This document shows, piece after piece, positions 50,541-64,000 of a DNA stretch of 64,000 bases. The stretch covers positions 205,938 through 269,937 of the forward strand of contig LLCB01000042.1 in assembly GCA_001414345.1 (NCBI GenBank), in the 5' to 3' direction. The translations under genes were made by a program, and so were the position numbers. How positions within the stretch are numbered: the first letter of the stretch is position 1; each line of letters opens with the position of its first letter. The DNA comes from Hymenoscyphus infarciens. Its lineage: Eukaryota > Ascomycota > Leotiomycetes > Helotiales > Helotiaceae. Under the pieces are notes generated by a model. The model was not told the DNA's origin. It did not search any database and saw only the letters and a list, made by a program, of their open reading frames with translations.

Positions 50541-51619
50541 AAATTCCAGAGGGTCTGATGATCTTCTCCAGGTACTCGGTGGCTTCCACGTTTTCCCCTT
50601 CCTCTGAAACGAAACATCTAGTAATGGTTGGGCCAGGTTGGCAGGTGTGCGTGGGACAAATGCAACCCCTATTCCTTACACCCCGGGGTTTTCGAGGCTC
50701 TGCGTTCTGCTCGCTGGTGATGTTACCCACACATCAATTGATCGTCACAACTCAGCAACACAGGAAGGATTCCCACGTTTTCTGAAACGAGTTCTGATGT
50801 TGAGTTCGTCCTCCCGACGATGTGGTTACCGATTGAAATACCTTACGACTGTGACAAAACAAAGGTGTTTATCCGGAAAAGTCTTTATGGGCGAAGACAA
50901 GTGGGGCTGTGATGGGTTGAGATTGTGAAACAGGCACCAAAGGATCTCCCCCTGCCTCCAGCTCCCCCCGCATTCTTTTTCAAGAACATCAAACGTTCAT
51001 CCCAAGTTTTTCGACTGAACAGATTCGAGGGTTTTCCAATGCTGGTGGGCTCGTTCTTTGCGGTTTGAAACAGAGATAGGAAATCCTCCGCATTCGCGAT
51101 TGTTTATCGTAAGCCTCCGGTTGTGGTGTTCTCGGTGTCGATGAAACGAAACATTCTTCTTTCCCTGTTCAGTCAAGATGGGATGACGCAATGAGGTTGA
51201 AACGGAGCGGAAAAGTTTATGTTGTATTCTTCTTGTTTTGTGTCGGTGTTGGTGTTTCTTTTCACACTTTTCGGAATTCTAGGGCCTGGTGGGCTGTGGA
51301 CTTTCGGACTGTGTGGTCGTTTCAGGTTTTTGAAATCCTTTCAGCGTTGAATTGACAGCTTCTTGACTCTTTCCTAAATCGCACTGGGCTCCTGGATTGG
51401 AAACATCCTTTCCAAGGGGTTGATATTGAATACATCTTTTGCCTTTGAAGAACGGTGTTCAGCCATCTTCCCCTATTTCTTTTCGGAGGCAGCATGACAG
51501 GACAGGTACGTATCAACACCTGCACGCAGAGTAGAGCTGAAATTGTCACGTTCTTCAAGGTCCCGTATCTTGGATAGGGATGTTACCTTTACAAAAAGCC
51601 AAGGTACAATACAAATAAA

Positions 51620-52190
51620 GCATAAAGTAAGACTAAATAAGCTATATACTTTATTATATTACTAAGAGTTTCATTAGCTAATAGGAAGCCTCTATTTCCT
51701 ATCACATGCTAGCGCTTACTTCGCTTACTTAATAATTCTCTACTTTAGAACTTCTTTCTTAAAATAACATTTTTCTATAATACTATAAGTAGCTTAAAGC
51801 ACTTCTATAATGTTAAACCGAAGAGCCTATAACCTTAGTCTTAAAGTAAAAGCCTAATTTATTAAGATAAAGAATGTTAAAAGTATTAATAAAGTAATAA
51901 AGCGAAATATTAGTTATATAAGCAGCGAAACTAATTAGAATAAAGTAGTATAGAAGTAAGATAGAGAGAATATATTACTCCTAGATAACAATATATATAA
52001 CAAAGATAAAGACAAAGATAATAGAAGCGATGACAAATTTAGGAATAGCTTTAATTATTCTATATAATTATAATGTAAATCATCACTTTTCACACTAAAA
52101 GGCTATATTTCAGTACTATAGTTATATACTTTTATACCTAAAATTTATTCTATAATAACGCTAATAGCTATATTACGCTTTACGCCAAAT
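51620..52190. repeat. AT-rich, RIP-like relic
   Basis: About 570 bases with very few CpA/TpG and high TpA, bounded sharply by normal sequence. No recognisable coding domain remains. It is probably a fragment of a mobile element. Confidence 0.6.
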
Positions 52191-52193
52191 GAG

Positions 52194-52217
52194 CGTTTCG
52201 TATTGCTTTACGAAACG
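52194..52217. other. Perfect 9-base inverted repeat at the edge of the AT-rich relic
   Basis: CGTTTCGTA, a six-base loop, then TACGAAACG. It marks the junction between the AT-rich relic and normal sequence and could be an element end. Confidence 0.7.
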
Positions 52218-55200
52218 TAAGAATAAGGATCCAAGATTCTTGGAGCTCTTCAATGTAAGTTAATTTATCGGTCAGATTAAAACTCTTAGCTGGGAAAGCT
52301 TGGTGTTTGGGAAACGTGATTAGGGGGAGGATCCGGCTTCTTGCGGGCTTGGCTTCGGATTTGGGGTCTGCGGGCCGAGCCGTGCAATTTTTTCCGAGTG
52401 AGACATTTTGGAAAGAGCTGGTGGGTTGACAATAGAAGCGACACAATGAAGTCAACCGTCTGGGTTAAGTTTAAAACTATTCCAAGTATTTAGAATAATC
52501 TCACAAAATTGCCCCGAAGTTTGGAAAAACGAGCTAGGTAGACGGATACAGTATTTACTGTCGCTTTTCTGTCCAGCACGAGGGAGTGTAACCTCTTACA
52601 CGATCACTTCTCGTCTACTCTTTCAATTTGCCTATAGCTTGACTATGGATTTCACACAGTTACGTGGTTGATTACGTGTCTAAGTTTTATCGTCGTTCTT
52701 CTCGATTTTGGAGATTACTGTTTGTACTTCATCATGAAAACGCGAGGGTTGTTTCTAGCACTATCATTCTAAAAATACCACTCAAGATCACGGGTGTATG
52801 TAAGCGGGATGTCTATTCTTTCTCTATGATTGGACAAGCTAGTATTGGTCCTTCTCCTTCTAGGAAGGCTCACCGATGATGAGCAGTGGCGAACTTCTGG
52901 ACCACGTTTGAGCAATCTGGTAGAAGACAGGGTTTCTCTTAGGTATTTATTTATATCATGGTGATAAAGACTTGAAGATGTATAGATGAAGGTGCGGTGT
53001 GTTGCCTTATCCTCCCATCGATTTTTGGTGGCAAATCTGAGGCTTGATAGGGAAGTGATAGGTAGAGAGATACAAGGACATGCTCCGATACTCCGCAGAA
53101 CTTCAAGAATAACACTACCCTATTGAGAAAGTCCATTGGTTTGAACGGAGAAAGAAGCTGGATTCCATTTTTTGTTTCTTGCATCTCCTTGCGGAAAACA
53201 CGGCTCACGATCGAGTGTTGGATGCTGCAGCCTGACACTGTACAGTCAATGTCGGTAGAAGATCCATAAATAGAATCGCGATGCTGCGTTCTTTCTTGAA
53301 AAATTCAACAATCATAAATAGAAAATGAATCAAGTGAGGGGAATCTAAGGGGCAAATGTCTCTCTGATACAGAAACTGCTCAATGTAACTTGTCTTGCAC
53401 ATCAAATTTCAACGACTAAACAAAACAGCAAGAAATTTGATAAACAGTAGAAGATATATTTAGAACTACACCACAGAATGCAACCATGTGATAAAGGACA
53501 ACACTTGTCCCACTTTCATTGCTCCCAACCATCGCGCACGTAATATTCTCATTTTCGGAAAGACATCCTTCCGTACTATTAATCGAACAACAAATCAACT
53601 AATTACTACCCCCCCCCAAGTACTCATTTCCCATATCCTATTGCCGAAGCCTAAAATCATCCACTACTTCCCACCTGATTCGACGATGTAGATATTAAAC
53701 AGTCACACGACTCAAACGCAGAGTGTCCGGAGACCTTCTGTACCGAAGAAATCAATATACGAAATCTCCATTCGGATTTCTTCCTGTCAAGTCTCCATGG
53801 GAAAGATACAAACAAACCTTGTACTCCACTAGTGTACAGCATCTGCATGTACCAACGTTTTTCTGTAAAGTGAAGTAATCTATCTAAGAAAATTAATTAC
53901 CCATCCCGCATCCACCCATTAAAAACCCTTGGTAACAAAGATAAAGTGCTTACTTGATTAATTAATATTGGATCCTCACACCATCCCACCATCCAACAAG
54001 TGCAAAGAAATTTCAATCCTTGTTCTTACATACAACAAGTACGAACCACAGGGCACCACAGGCGCTTAACCCGCCTCGCCAATTTCTCAACACGCCCACC
54101 TGCCTAACATGTGGTTCATCATCCGCTTATGTGTACGGGTGTCTGCCCGGGCAATATGCAACTAATTTACTCCCGAAAATAGATCCCCATGTCACACACA
54201 CAGAGAATGAGTGCCTTCGGCCCTTCGGCACGCCTTGTGAGGGGTCAGAGGGCGAGAACGCCCCACTAAAAGAAAGGTAGCTAATTTTTCCCGAATTAGA
54301 AATGGATGGTGGAGATGCCGATGCAAGTTGCTGGATTCTGACACCGCGACTTTTTCAAATCAGATATATATTTTTTCACGAGCGAAATGATTGATTTTCA
54401 GTTTCTTGAGGGTGTACAATGTCCTTATGGCGTCTGGGAGGACTTGTGTAATTCAATAAGCGCGAGCGTCTGCGTTTGTCTCGTCTTTGTTGCGGAGTCG
54501 TGGGGATGTTGTTTTAGCTGGTTTCATTGGTTGGTGTGGTTTGAGTCTTTGAAGCGCCCACCAATAGAATCGTGATAGCTGTTGGGATTAGCTGTTGGGA
54601 TTGAAGCGCTTTCGATGTCTAGCAGGCCGTGAGAGCCTCTCATTTCAAGCTAGTAGGGCTTTTTTGATAAATGTTGGGGTCGTGGCCACCATGTTTTCTC
54701 TGCCTTGTTTTGTGTTGAAATGGTGTGTGAGTTTGGGGTTGATGATATGGGTTTGATGGGCTATGGTCGTGGTCAGGTCTGATTGCCTGCAGCGGAGAAT
54801 AGATGTTGGAAACCTGTTGGTGAAATCCGGGTACCATTTAGATACCAGAAGGGACCAACACTTTCCAACTACCTGCGCGTGGCTTGCGATCATGAGATGC
54901 GAGGTGGAGGGGATAGATTGGACGCCTCCTATGCTTAGAGCGGTAGCAGTTTTTCTCTCACCTTGAGATTTAGACGAAAAGGTCTGTCGGGACGACCCTC
55001 ACAAGGCCTTCGAACGGTATCAGGTTTGTGGCATCGAAGCATGGTAGCCGTTTGGATCCTTGGGGGGATCTTTCGTCTAATGAAAGAAGTATCTTACTCT
55101 CATACTCGCCCAGAAGGTATTGCCGCTACACCTCTACTCTACTAAGCTTGATCCAAAAGTCTCATTACGAATAACTTATGACAGTTCCCAGGGTCGATCA

Positions 55201-55485
55201 TCCTTACGCGCCGTCATAGTTCTGTAGTTTATTGGCTTCAAGCGATGTTGCAGTACCGAAGTTTGAAAAATACGACGACACCCTTTCAGATTTAAGCTTC
55301 ATATGTTGAAGAATTGGGAGGCCTAGTTACGTATCTGTTTTCCTGGGCTACGTAACACAGAGCAGGGTGTAATTTGATATCAGAAGTCCTCTCGGGCGGT
55401 TACTTCATCGCCATTCGACCTCCACGAGTAAAGACTACTCGTTTCAACGGAAGAGTGTTGCATTTAAGCTGGGCAACTAGAACGT
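52218..55485. other. Gene-free stretch
   Basis: About 3.3 kb with no recognisable gene on either strand. A C-run near 53610 (CTACCCCCCCCC, AAGTACTC) and a G-run near 49578 (GTGGGGGGGGG, AAGTACTTG) resemble each other slightly in inverse orientation. Confidence 0.45.
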
Positions 55486-55947
55486 CTATAAAACCAAGGC
55501 CAACACGCACAAAATTACACCAATACTCGTCCCATACCTATTTGGGAAGTCTGGATCCAATGTCCAATTCCCGGCTTCGACAAAAGGCATTGTGCTAATA
55601 ATGGTCCATGCAGCATGAAGCAACATGATTCCTGATTCCACAGATGCGAGACAATAGCCATGGACAAGCCTTCTTCTATCATTATACCGAGTCATGGAAT
55701 ACTCCATGGGAAATCTGGTTGTTACTAGATTTTGCATGCATCGTTGAGACCATCGGACATTGAGCTCTTGGTACCCAGGCTTTGCTAGAGGATTAACCAG
55801 GGCCTCTTCAACCACCGAAGCTGCAATGTGTATGTACCAATTCAAAAACTTCCATCCAGGGGTTACTTCATCAAAATTTGACTTACGCGAGGAACGACTT
55901 CGCATTCTCAAGAAATAATCGTTACATTCGTGCCGAACAAGTTGCAT
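55486..55947 (-). CDS. Possible small membrane-associated protein (uncertain)
   Basis: A two-exon model on the minus strand, 55887-55947 and 55486-55820, gives 131 residues. The intron has a GTAAGT donor and TTGCAG acceptor. I do not recognise the family. The C-terminal half has two hydrophobic stretches (SGIMLLHAAWTIISTM and TSIGVILCVLALVL) around GNWTLDPDFPNRYG. A diverged, stop-containing relative lies just to the right at about 55960-56190, so this is one of a tandem pair. It may itself be a fragment of a longer gene whose 5' part is missing. Treat as tentative. Confidence 0.35.
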   Translation of the reverse strand: MQLVRHECNDYFLRMRSRSSRKSNFDEVTPGWKFLNWYIHIAASVVEEALVNPLAKPGYQELNVRWSQRCMQNLVTTRFPMEYSMTRYNDRRRLVHGYCLASVESGIMLLHAAWTIISTMPFVEAGNWTLDPDFPNRYGTSIGVILCVLALVL

Positions 55948-55959
55948 TGAGCCTTTCCG

Positions 55960-56190
55960 CCATAATTATAAGCAGAAGTCTACCGCAATACTCACTCCGT
56001 GCCCTTTCAGGAATTGAGAGCCACTATTCAATTCCCGGCTTCGACAAAGCTATTATGCTAATAATAGCCCAGACACCTTCCAAAAGGACGTGACAGAAAC
56101 CTGACTTTGCAGTAGCATGAAATTACTATCATTAAACCGAGTCATGAAATACCCGATAGGAAGTTTCCCACTCATGAACGCCCTGAAGGC
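55960..56190 (-). pseudogene. Decayed tandem copy of the 55486-55947 sequence
   Basis: In the same orientation, the tract FVEAGN occurs at about 56026-56043, followed by TGA where the neighbour has TGG (Trp). Further similarity includes ACCGAGTCATG(G)AATAC near 55689 and 56139. Stops and small length changes break the frame. Confidence 0.45.
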
Positions 56191-58818
56191 AAGATCTTTG
56201 GAGAATTGAAAGGGTTGAGTTCCCGTCTGACAACTTAAAATAGATCATGGATACCGGTGTGGAGATACCAACAGATGACCAACGATCTACCGAACGCCAC
56301 CGAACATCAGACTAAGCCGGTTTTCCACTCAGTTTATCCTACCATAAACAGAACCCAGAATGTGGAAGCTGTTTTCCTTATGTGCAATGCTCCTCGAGGA
56401 AGGTGTTGGTCCAATTTGATATGACGAGTAGGATGAAAACTGAGGTAAACGATAGAGAGTGCTAGCCTAGAGCCCACAGATTTTCGAGTGCCCCAATCTC
56501 TTTGCACGTTCTTCTTCTATTGTGATATATGTAGTACCAAAAACTAAGCAATTATCAGCTTTCAGGAGCAAAATATTTAAGCGAGCAGCTCCATAAACTC
56601 GTCTTCTGAGTTTCAAACGGAGAGATGAGGCATTGACTCTTTATTTCCGACCGCTTAACAAGAACCTAGAGGTTCTTGGAAAACTTAACCCCAATTTTCC
56701 ATTTTTCTGTTGGGAAGTATGGGTTTCGCCCAGCTGAGAAACCCAATGGTGTTGGATCGTCGATCTGATCTTATTTTAGGACGCCGGATTTGAGAGTCTG
56801 CCTCCTGAAATATTATGGCAGTGACATGCGAAGTGGTATGTACGTTACGCAGAGGCCTCATTCTGTTTTCTTTTCCTTCCTTAGTTCATACTCGCTTGGG
56901 AATGATACCAATTTCCAAGCAATTCCTCGATTCGCAGTTAGATCTTGGAATAAGGGGCTCAATTCTAGATGGCATGACAGTTGTAACTTTCCCCTATTTT
57001 TTCTTATACCTGTGTTATATACTCTCGCCTCAGGTGAGTTTACAAAATGCAAACAGTAGAGTTGAACCTATTTCTTTCGGGCAAACTCATATTGAATCAA
57101 CGCCTAAAGACACTTCGCATAAGATGATTCTTTCATTTCAAGTAAAAAAGTCTTTTGTCAACAGTTGCTAGGGTGGTGTTGGATCATCGACTTGATCTTA
57201 TTTTAGAACAAATTCCCGCGCTATCCCTTTCCATAACCGAGAATATACGTATTTGCTGGTTTACAACCATCAGATTACTATAATAGCAGGTAAGAAACGA
57301 TATCGTTCGAGATGTGTGCCGAGTCAAAAAAGAAGCCGACTGAGCTTCTTCGAGGTCGCTAGGGCAGTGCAGCAGACAATCGTGATCTATTTCTCCACCT
57401 ACTTCACATCACCTGAAGGCTTTGCGCTAGCGTTAAGGCCCTATTCGACATCTCGTGATCAAGTGAGGTTCCTCTCTACCTTATCTCGAAATCGCATGAA
57501 CTTTCTAAGAATCCTCCCTCAACAAATTCCTGCATCACCCCTTTACCACCAGACCTCGCAATACAAGAGTTCACAAGCACTCGAAAGTAAAATACCCAAA
57601 TTCTTCTCCCTCAAGTATCCAAACAAGACTCGAAGAACTAGTTTATACAAAAAAGCTAGTAGCATTATTATTTTCCGTCTAATAGTACAAGTCACAACCG
57701 ACATCCTACAAGTATACCAGCAGCAAGGCTCAAAAGAATAGCAGAAAGACAGCCACAAGCCCCTCAACTATTTATCCTTCTTCCCACCCGTCAAGTCCCA
57801 CATCAACATCCACCACGTTCCTCTTCATAACCATTGAAACAAGATTCGTAAAACCGTGGAACTGTTTGACACACGTCACACAATCTCATATCGCACATCT
57901 AAAATCCTATAATGAATCCCCTCCAAATCCAAAAGGTAAGCTTAATCCAACGAGAAACCATCTCGTTTCCCACCGAGTACGGTTCAAGGTCTCATAACTA
58001 GCCAAGAATTGCATCTCCATGGTCTCCTCTCTCAATTGTCTAAGCCAGTCTCTGGACATCAATCGAATTATTTTGGATCAACTAGATCAAAGATAAAAGG
58101 GAAAGGACTTTAAGATTACAGTCCCGACTTTCTGGCACCCCATCCTCCTTTCTATTTCCGAAAAGTATAAGAGTAGAATCGAAACGTTACAAAGTGAACA
58201 GATCCAAACTTCAAGCCTCGTGGTATGAAAAGAAGTCATTTCCATATGAAAACATCCCATTCAAACATAATCCCTATCTCACAAACTCTAGACCTAAATC
58301 CCCAATGTTCTTGAACAAAGTGATTAGTATGTATATAGCTTAGCTGATCCATCAACTCTCCAAATAACACAGGGCGAGGAAGTACCAGGAAGCAGTAAAA
58401 TAGAAAACAATCACGTCACCGCGAAAGAACTCCAATCCAAATCATAAAATTCTACAAAGGACATAAAAAGGAAGAATATGATTGAAGAAAAGAAGTGCAT
58501 ATTCGTTCATCTTGTTATACACACTCATTCCCAGAGTGAAGCGGAGTATTAGTTACAGAAAAGAGCTGCAGGGTCAAGACCAATCTGTCGTTGTTCATGA
58601 TTGTTCTCCCCAGTATCAAAAACACCCAGCCAAACCCAACCCCAGCCAGGGTACAAACCCCCCTCACCTATCGCTGCGAACCCGAGATATTGTCTCTCCA
58701 CTCACAACCGTAGCATCATGTTCGGAAATCCTACGATCTTACCAAGAAAAAAAAGCCGCCGCCCAAATTTCCATGACTCGACACCACCACCACGACACTT
58801 TTTGTAATTAATTTTCCT
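56191..58818. other. Gene-free stretch 3' of TOM70
   Basis: No gene recognised. A 35-base direct repeat with about four mismatches occurs at 56748-56782 and 57175-57209 (GGTGTTGGATC...). The plus-strand frame at 57253-57741 is 162 residues but basic and of no recognisable family. Confidence 0.45.
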
Positions 58819-60838
<2,020 letters not shown>

Positions 60839-61888
60839 AGAGAAGAGAGAGTATTATTAGGAGAATGTAGGTAAGAGTAGAAGCAATAGAATGAAACAAA
60901 GACGCACGTCGATGGACGGCAAGGACAAATTCGATGATGACTCGAGATGGAAGCTCAGAATCTTTTTCGCGATAGGGACGGGCACGGGGACGGGCTCACG
61001 GGAAACGGCAATGGGGGCCAATTGGAGTTTGGCAGGGGTATATCCTAAGGCTAAACTCTTTTGGGGACATTCATGATCTCATAACTCCCAATCTCAGCTC
61101 TCATACAAAGTTACTCGGTTAGCTACCTATATATGAGAATCGAAGCTCCATGCCATTGCACAAGAACAACTATGCAATGCGCCAACAGACAATCTACCAA
61201 TTTCAAATTGATATGTAGGAACTAACTGTAAGGAGATTCCTGAGGGAAATCTATCACGTGCCATTGCTGACAACCCAAGCTTCCAGGTTCTTTCTTTTGA
61301 GATGAGCTCTTCTTGAGGTGCTCTTCTGAAGCAAAACACCGTCACGAATGAGCCTTTTGCGAAAACAAGTTCAGTTCTCAGTAGGAACACCACAGTGAAG
61401 CAGAGGCGGGTCTCACTTATAATCCGGCCCACTGTTGGGTTTGTACGTAGGGCTGCATTCACAAGTCAACTTCAGGGCGCCTCACTATTTGTTTGCCGGT
61501 GAGTTTATGACTCTTCATCTGTTGCTATTCTTCACCTGTTGCTACCCTTACTCCTTTTCCTCACCTTCCAATTTTGCTGTTGCCAGCTCTTCAAAACTTA
61601 TCTGGCAGAAAATTGAAAGGCATTCTTGCAACGAGCAAACTCATTTTCGAAATATATCTCCAAGTCCCAAAACGTTCCCATTTAGTGAGCTTTCAGATAC
61701 GACAAAGTTTCCTATACTGAACCCCAAGAATTTCCTTCCTGTCACGAACCAGCTGCGTGAGTCACTCCACTCTTCAGGATATACCTCGAGTAAATTTTCT
61801 AGACTACTTGACTACAAAACCCCTCTTCAAAGCTCAACGTTCTAACAAATCTCAGACTCACACCTCCAAAACGACCAAAACGACGAAA
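60839..61888. other. Divergent intergenic region between TOM70 and the lyase-like gene
   Basis: Should contain both promoters. A small ACGGGCACGGGGACGGG repeat lies at about 60979-60997. No independent gene is seen. Confidence 0.55.
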
Positions 61889-62746
61889 ATGACAGAACCA
61901 ACTTTCAAACTCTTTTCCTCCCTCCGCTACGACCCAATCCTCCTCACTCATGCACCCAACACTGAAAACTGGGAGCCTCCTGCCACAGCTCCATCACCAT
62001 ACTACATGCTCCCCCTCCACAGAGATCGTATGCTTCAAGCTGCTCAACACTTCAATTGGTCTCATGCTGTAGCCGCTATCTCAGGACCAACCGGCTTCTC
62101 ATTCCTCCTCTCAAAACTTGACGCGGCCATTGACCAAACCTCAACAACACCCCTTCGTATCCGAACAGTTCTCGCTGAAGATGGCGAACTTACCATTGAA
62201 ACCTCGGTTACACCCCCAGTTGAATTAGAGAACCTATTCCCCTCTCGTCTCCCACCACCAGCTTCAGTCCGTGAAGCCGTCCCCGAAGTATCTACATTAA
62301 CTGGCGGAGCCCTCACCACACCAGGCGGAAAGCTCCCAGGCGATGCCCCATTGACAGACCCCTTCCACGTTTCCCCAGATACAATCCGTACACCACCCTC
62401 ATCATACACATCCTACAAAACCACCTCTCGGGACATGTACGAAGGAGCACGAACGCGTCTCGGAATCAAGGAATGGACGGAACGTCGTGAAGTGCTTCTC
62501 ATCAGCACGAAGGATGGTGAAATTATGGAGGGGACTTTGACAAGTCCTTACCTTTGGAGAGACGGATCGTGGGTTACGCCGTCTGTCTCGAGTGGTGGTC
62601 AGATTGGAACGACTAGACGGTGGGCTTTGGAGAAGGGATTCTGTAAGGAGGGGGTTGTGAAGGTTGATAGTTTGGTGGATGGGGAGGAGTGTTGGATTAG
62701 CAATGGTGTTAGGGGATTTCAAGCTGGGATTGTGAAACTGTCTTAG
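61889..62746 (+). CDS. Aminodeoxychorismate lyase-like PLP enzyme (class IV aminotransferase fold)
   Basis: An intronless frame of 285 residues from the ATG at 61889 (context AAAATGAC); an in-frame ATG at 61757 would add 44 unlikely residues. The C-terminal half carries fold-type IV features: YKTTSRDMYEGAR with candidate PLP lysine at about 177, EVLLISTKDGEIMEGTLTS with the conserved Glu near 214, then GGQIGTTRRWALEKG and a final CWISNGVRGFQAGIV. This matches fungal Abz2/PabC-like proteins, which release pyruvate from 4-amino-4-deoxychorismate to give p-aminobenzoate for folate synthesis. The N-terminal part (LPLHRDRMLQAAQHFNW) is also typical. A branched-chain or D-amino-acid aminotransferase role is less likely given the overall pattern. 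Expected in the cytosol. Confidence 0.85.
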   Translation: MTEPTFKLFSSLRYDPILLTHAPNTENWEPPATAPSPYYMLPLHRDRMLQAAQHFNWSHAVAAISGPTGFSFLLSKLDAAIDQTSTTPLRIRTVLAEDGELTIETSVTPPVELENLFPSRLPPPASVREAVPEVSTLTGGALTTPGGKLPGDAPLTDPFHVSPDTIRTPPSSYTSYKTTSRDMYEGARTRLGIKEWTERREVLLISTKDGEIMEGTLTSPYLWRDGSWVTPSVSSGGQIGTTRRWALEKGFCKEGVVKVDSLVDGEECWISNGVRGFQAGIVKLS

Positions 62747-63120
62747 GTATGGCCACTGCAATGGTTACGTTCGAGGAGCTTGAGCCTGAGTTGTTCTTTG
62801 GGATTGAGTTTGAGAAGAGTGAAGAAGTTTGGTTACAACTATGTATTCGATCGCTACATTACAACTTTAATCACTACGGAAGTGTCCGTAGCGAAGTATT
62901 TTCCCTTTGTCTCTTGAAGCATCACGAACCCAAGTTCTTTTAACGCAAACGGCTAAGTCACCAAAGGAAGGAAGGTGACCTAGATCTAGAAATAGCCTAT
63001 AGCCCGGGGCGCACTCTCAAACAATTCTAGGGGCGGATTGACAGTTTTCGGGTGTGGGACCGTGGTCTGAAACCTGGCGTTGCCAAGCCCGCTAGGCCTA
63101 ATTAGTAAATCACGTGCTTA
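62747..63120. other. 3' region of the lyase-like gene
   Basis: No further gene is recognised; GC content stays normal until a sharp drop near 63125. Confidence 0.6.
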
Positions 63121-64000
63121 CCCTACTAAAAAAAAGTATAGATAGCTTTAAATTAATAATATAATTTTTTAAAGTATCTAAGTATACTTTTAACTATAAC
63201 TATAGTTATAAACTATCTATTTCTTATCTCTAAAAAGCTTTAAATTAATTAATCTATCTTTTATATTTATCTTTATAAATATTAAAGTTATATAAAACTA
63301 GAAATAAGATAAAGTATACTCTTAGAGTTTCTAATAAGTCTATCTTTTATTCTATACTATTTACTTCTCTCTACTACTCTTCTAAAAGCTTTAAAATACT
63401 TTAATAATATATACTAATTACTCTTTAATATATAAAATTTAATTATAAGTCTAATATATTTATTAGAATAGAAAGTACTTTTTAAATAACTACTCTACTA
63501 CTAATAATCTAGATTCTACTAAGTACTTTTAGTATATACTCTAGATAGTCTTATATGCTTAATATATATAGAAAATATTCTAATATATATATATATAGTT
63601 ATATAATATTTTAAATTAATAATAATAAAACTTAGAAAGCTAATAGAAGAACTATATATTAATTCTAATAATATAACTACTTTCTAATAGTTAATCTTAT
63701 AAGTTAAAAGACTCTCTTACTTTTAAAGGATTTTACTTACTTTAATAGCTTATTATATATAATAATATATAATTAAAAGAGAATATCTTATAGTATAATT
63801 TTAATTATAAGTAAGCTTTCTTAGAGGTATATTTAATAAAACGTAAGTCTCTTAGTACTATAAGTAAAGTGTCTTAATTTAAAAGCCTTTTAACGAATTC
63901 TTTATAGCTTATTATATCTAATACTTTTAACTATCTTATAAAAGATTATTATAATATAAGACTCTAAGATTAACTTAGCTTTATCTTTTAAATTAGAAAA
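63121..64000. repeat. AT-rich, RIP-degraded block running off the window
   Basis: Composition falls abruptly to very AT-rich with TpA excess and almost no CpA/TpG. No coding domain can be recognised in the 880 bases visible. It is probably the edge of another RIP-inactivated element. Confidence 0.7.

Larger units (their letters stand above)
45857..51599. other. Gene-poor stretch with diverged repeats
   Basis: Apart from about 600 bases of DUF3455 promoter (with a GA run at 45904-45922), no gene is recognised. The short frames have no family resemblance and no convincing introns. Simple repeats (46333-46382, 47035-47096) and a diverged duplication (50243-50540) are listed separately. Confidence 0.45.

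Noticed and set aside
50239..50730. 163-residue minus-strand frame
   Set aside because: It covers a diverged tandem duplication and its two repeats are not read in a consistent way; unlikely to be coding.
57253..57741. 162-residue plus-strand frame
   Set aside because: Basic, low-complexity translation with no recognisable motif and no good start context.

Overview
This window is nuclear DNA of a filamentous ascomycete. The evidence is short fungal introns of about 45-80 bases with GT...CTAAC/CTGAC...AG signals, a TEY MAP kinase of the Slt2/Mpk1 type, TOM70, and AT-rich blocks almost without CpA and TpG, which is the footprint of repeat-induced point mutation (RIP). Protein character and repeat landscape suggest Leotiomycetes, perhaps Sclerotiniaceae (Botrytis/Sclerotinia/Monilinia relatives). 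That placement is inference.

Gene-bearing left part (1-25 kb): a 2H phosphoesterase-like gene (1575-2831); a 4.5-kb gene-free stretch; four-exon ribosomal protein eL42/L44 on the minus strand (7392-8138), divergent from a cytochrome P450 (9747-11810); a SAP-like/multi-membrane-segment protein (12259-13443); the cell-wall-integrity MAP kinase on the minus strand (16565-18011); an unrecognised intronless gene (19226-20011); and a pepsin-family aspartic protease (22646-24078). Two small inverted-repeat elements (14734-15191 and 20881-21094) lie between genes.

Central repeat island (25.5-43.8 kb): a RIP-degraded Tad-type LINE of about 5.2 kb appears nested in an element with Harbinger/Tourist-like ends (25512-31106, TAA on both sides). 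A 7.9-kb RIP-degraded Ty1/copia element (33195-41068, minus strand, 103-bp LTRs) splits a BTB/POZ gene into two halves. A 426-bp relative of the Harbinger-type element (43339-43764) is not degraded.

Right part (45-64 kb): a secreted DUF3455 protein (45017-45856); about 12.3 kb almost without genes (46.5-58.8 kb) that holds an AT-rich relic, diverged duplications and one doubtful small gene with a decayed copy; TOM70 on the minus strand (58819-60838), divergent from an aminodeoxychorismate lyase-like gene (61889-62746); and another AT-rich block running off the end.

The genes are ordinary chromosomal neighbours; no biosynthetic cluster or linked pathway is evident. No clear novel multi-gene system was found. 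The most informative signals are the interrupted BTB gene, the asymmetric RIP damage in the copia LTR pair, the extra 2.1 kb inside the copia element, the nested LINE, and three inverted-repeat element families. No tRNA or rRNA gene was recognised by eye.
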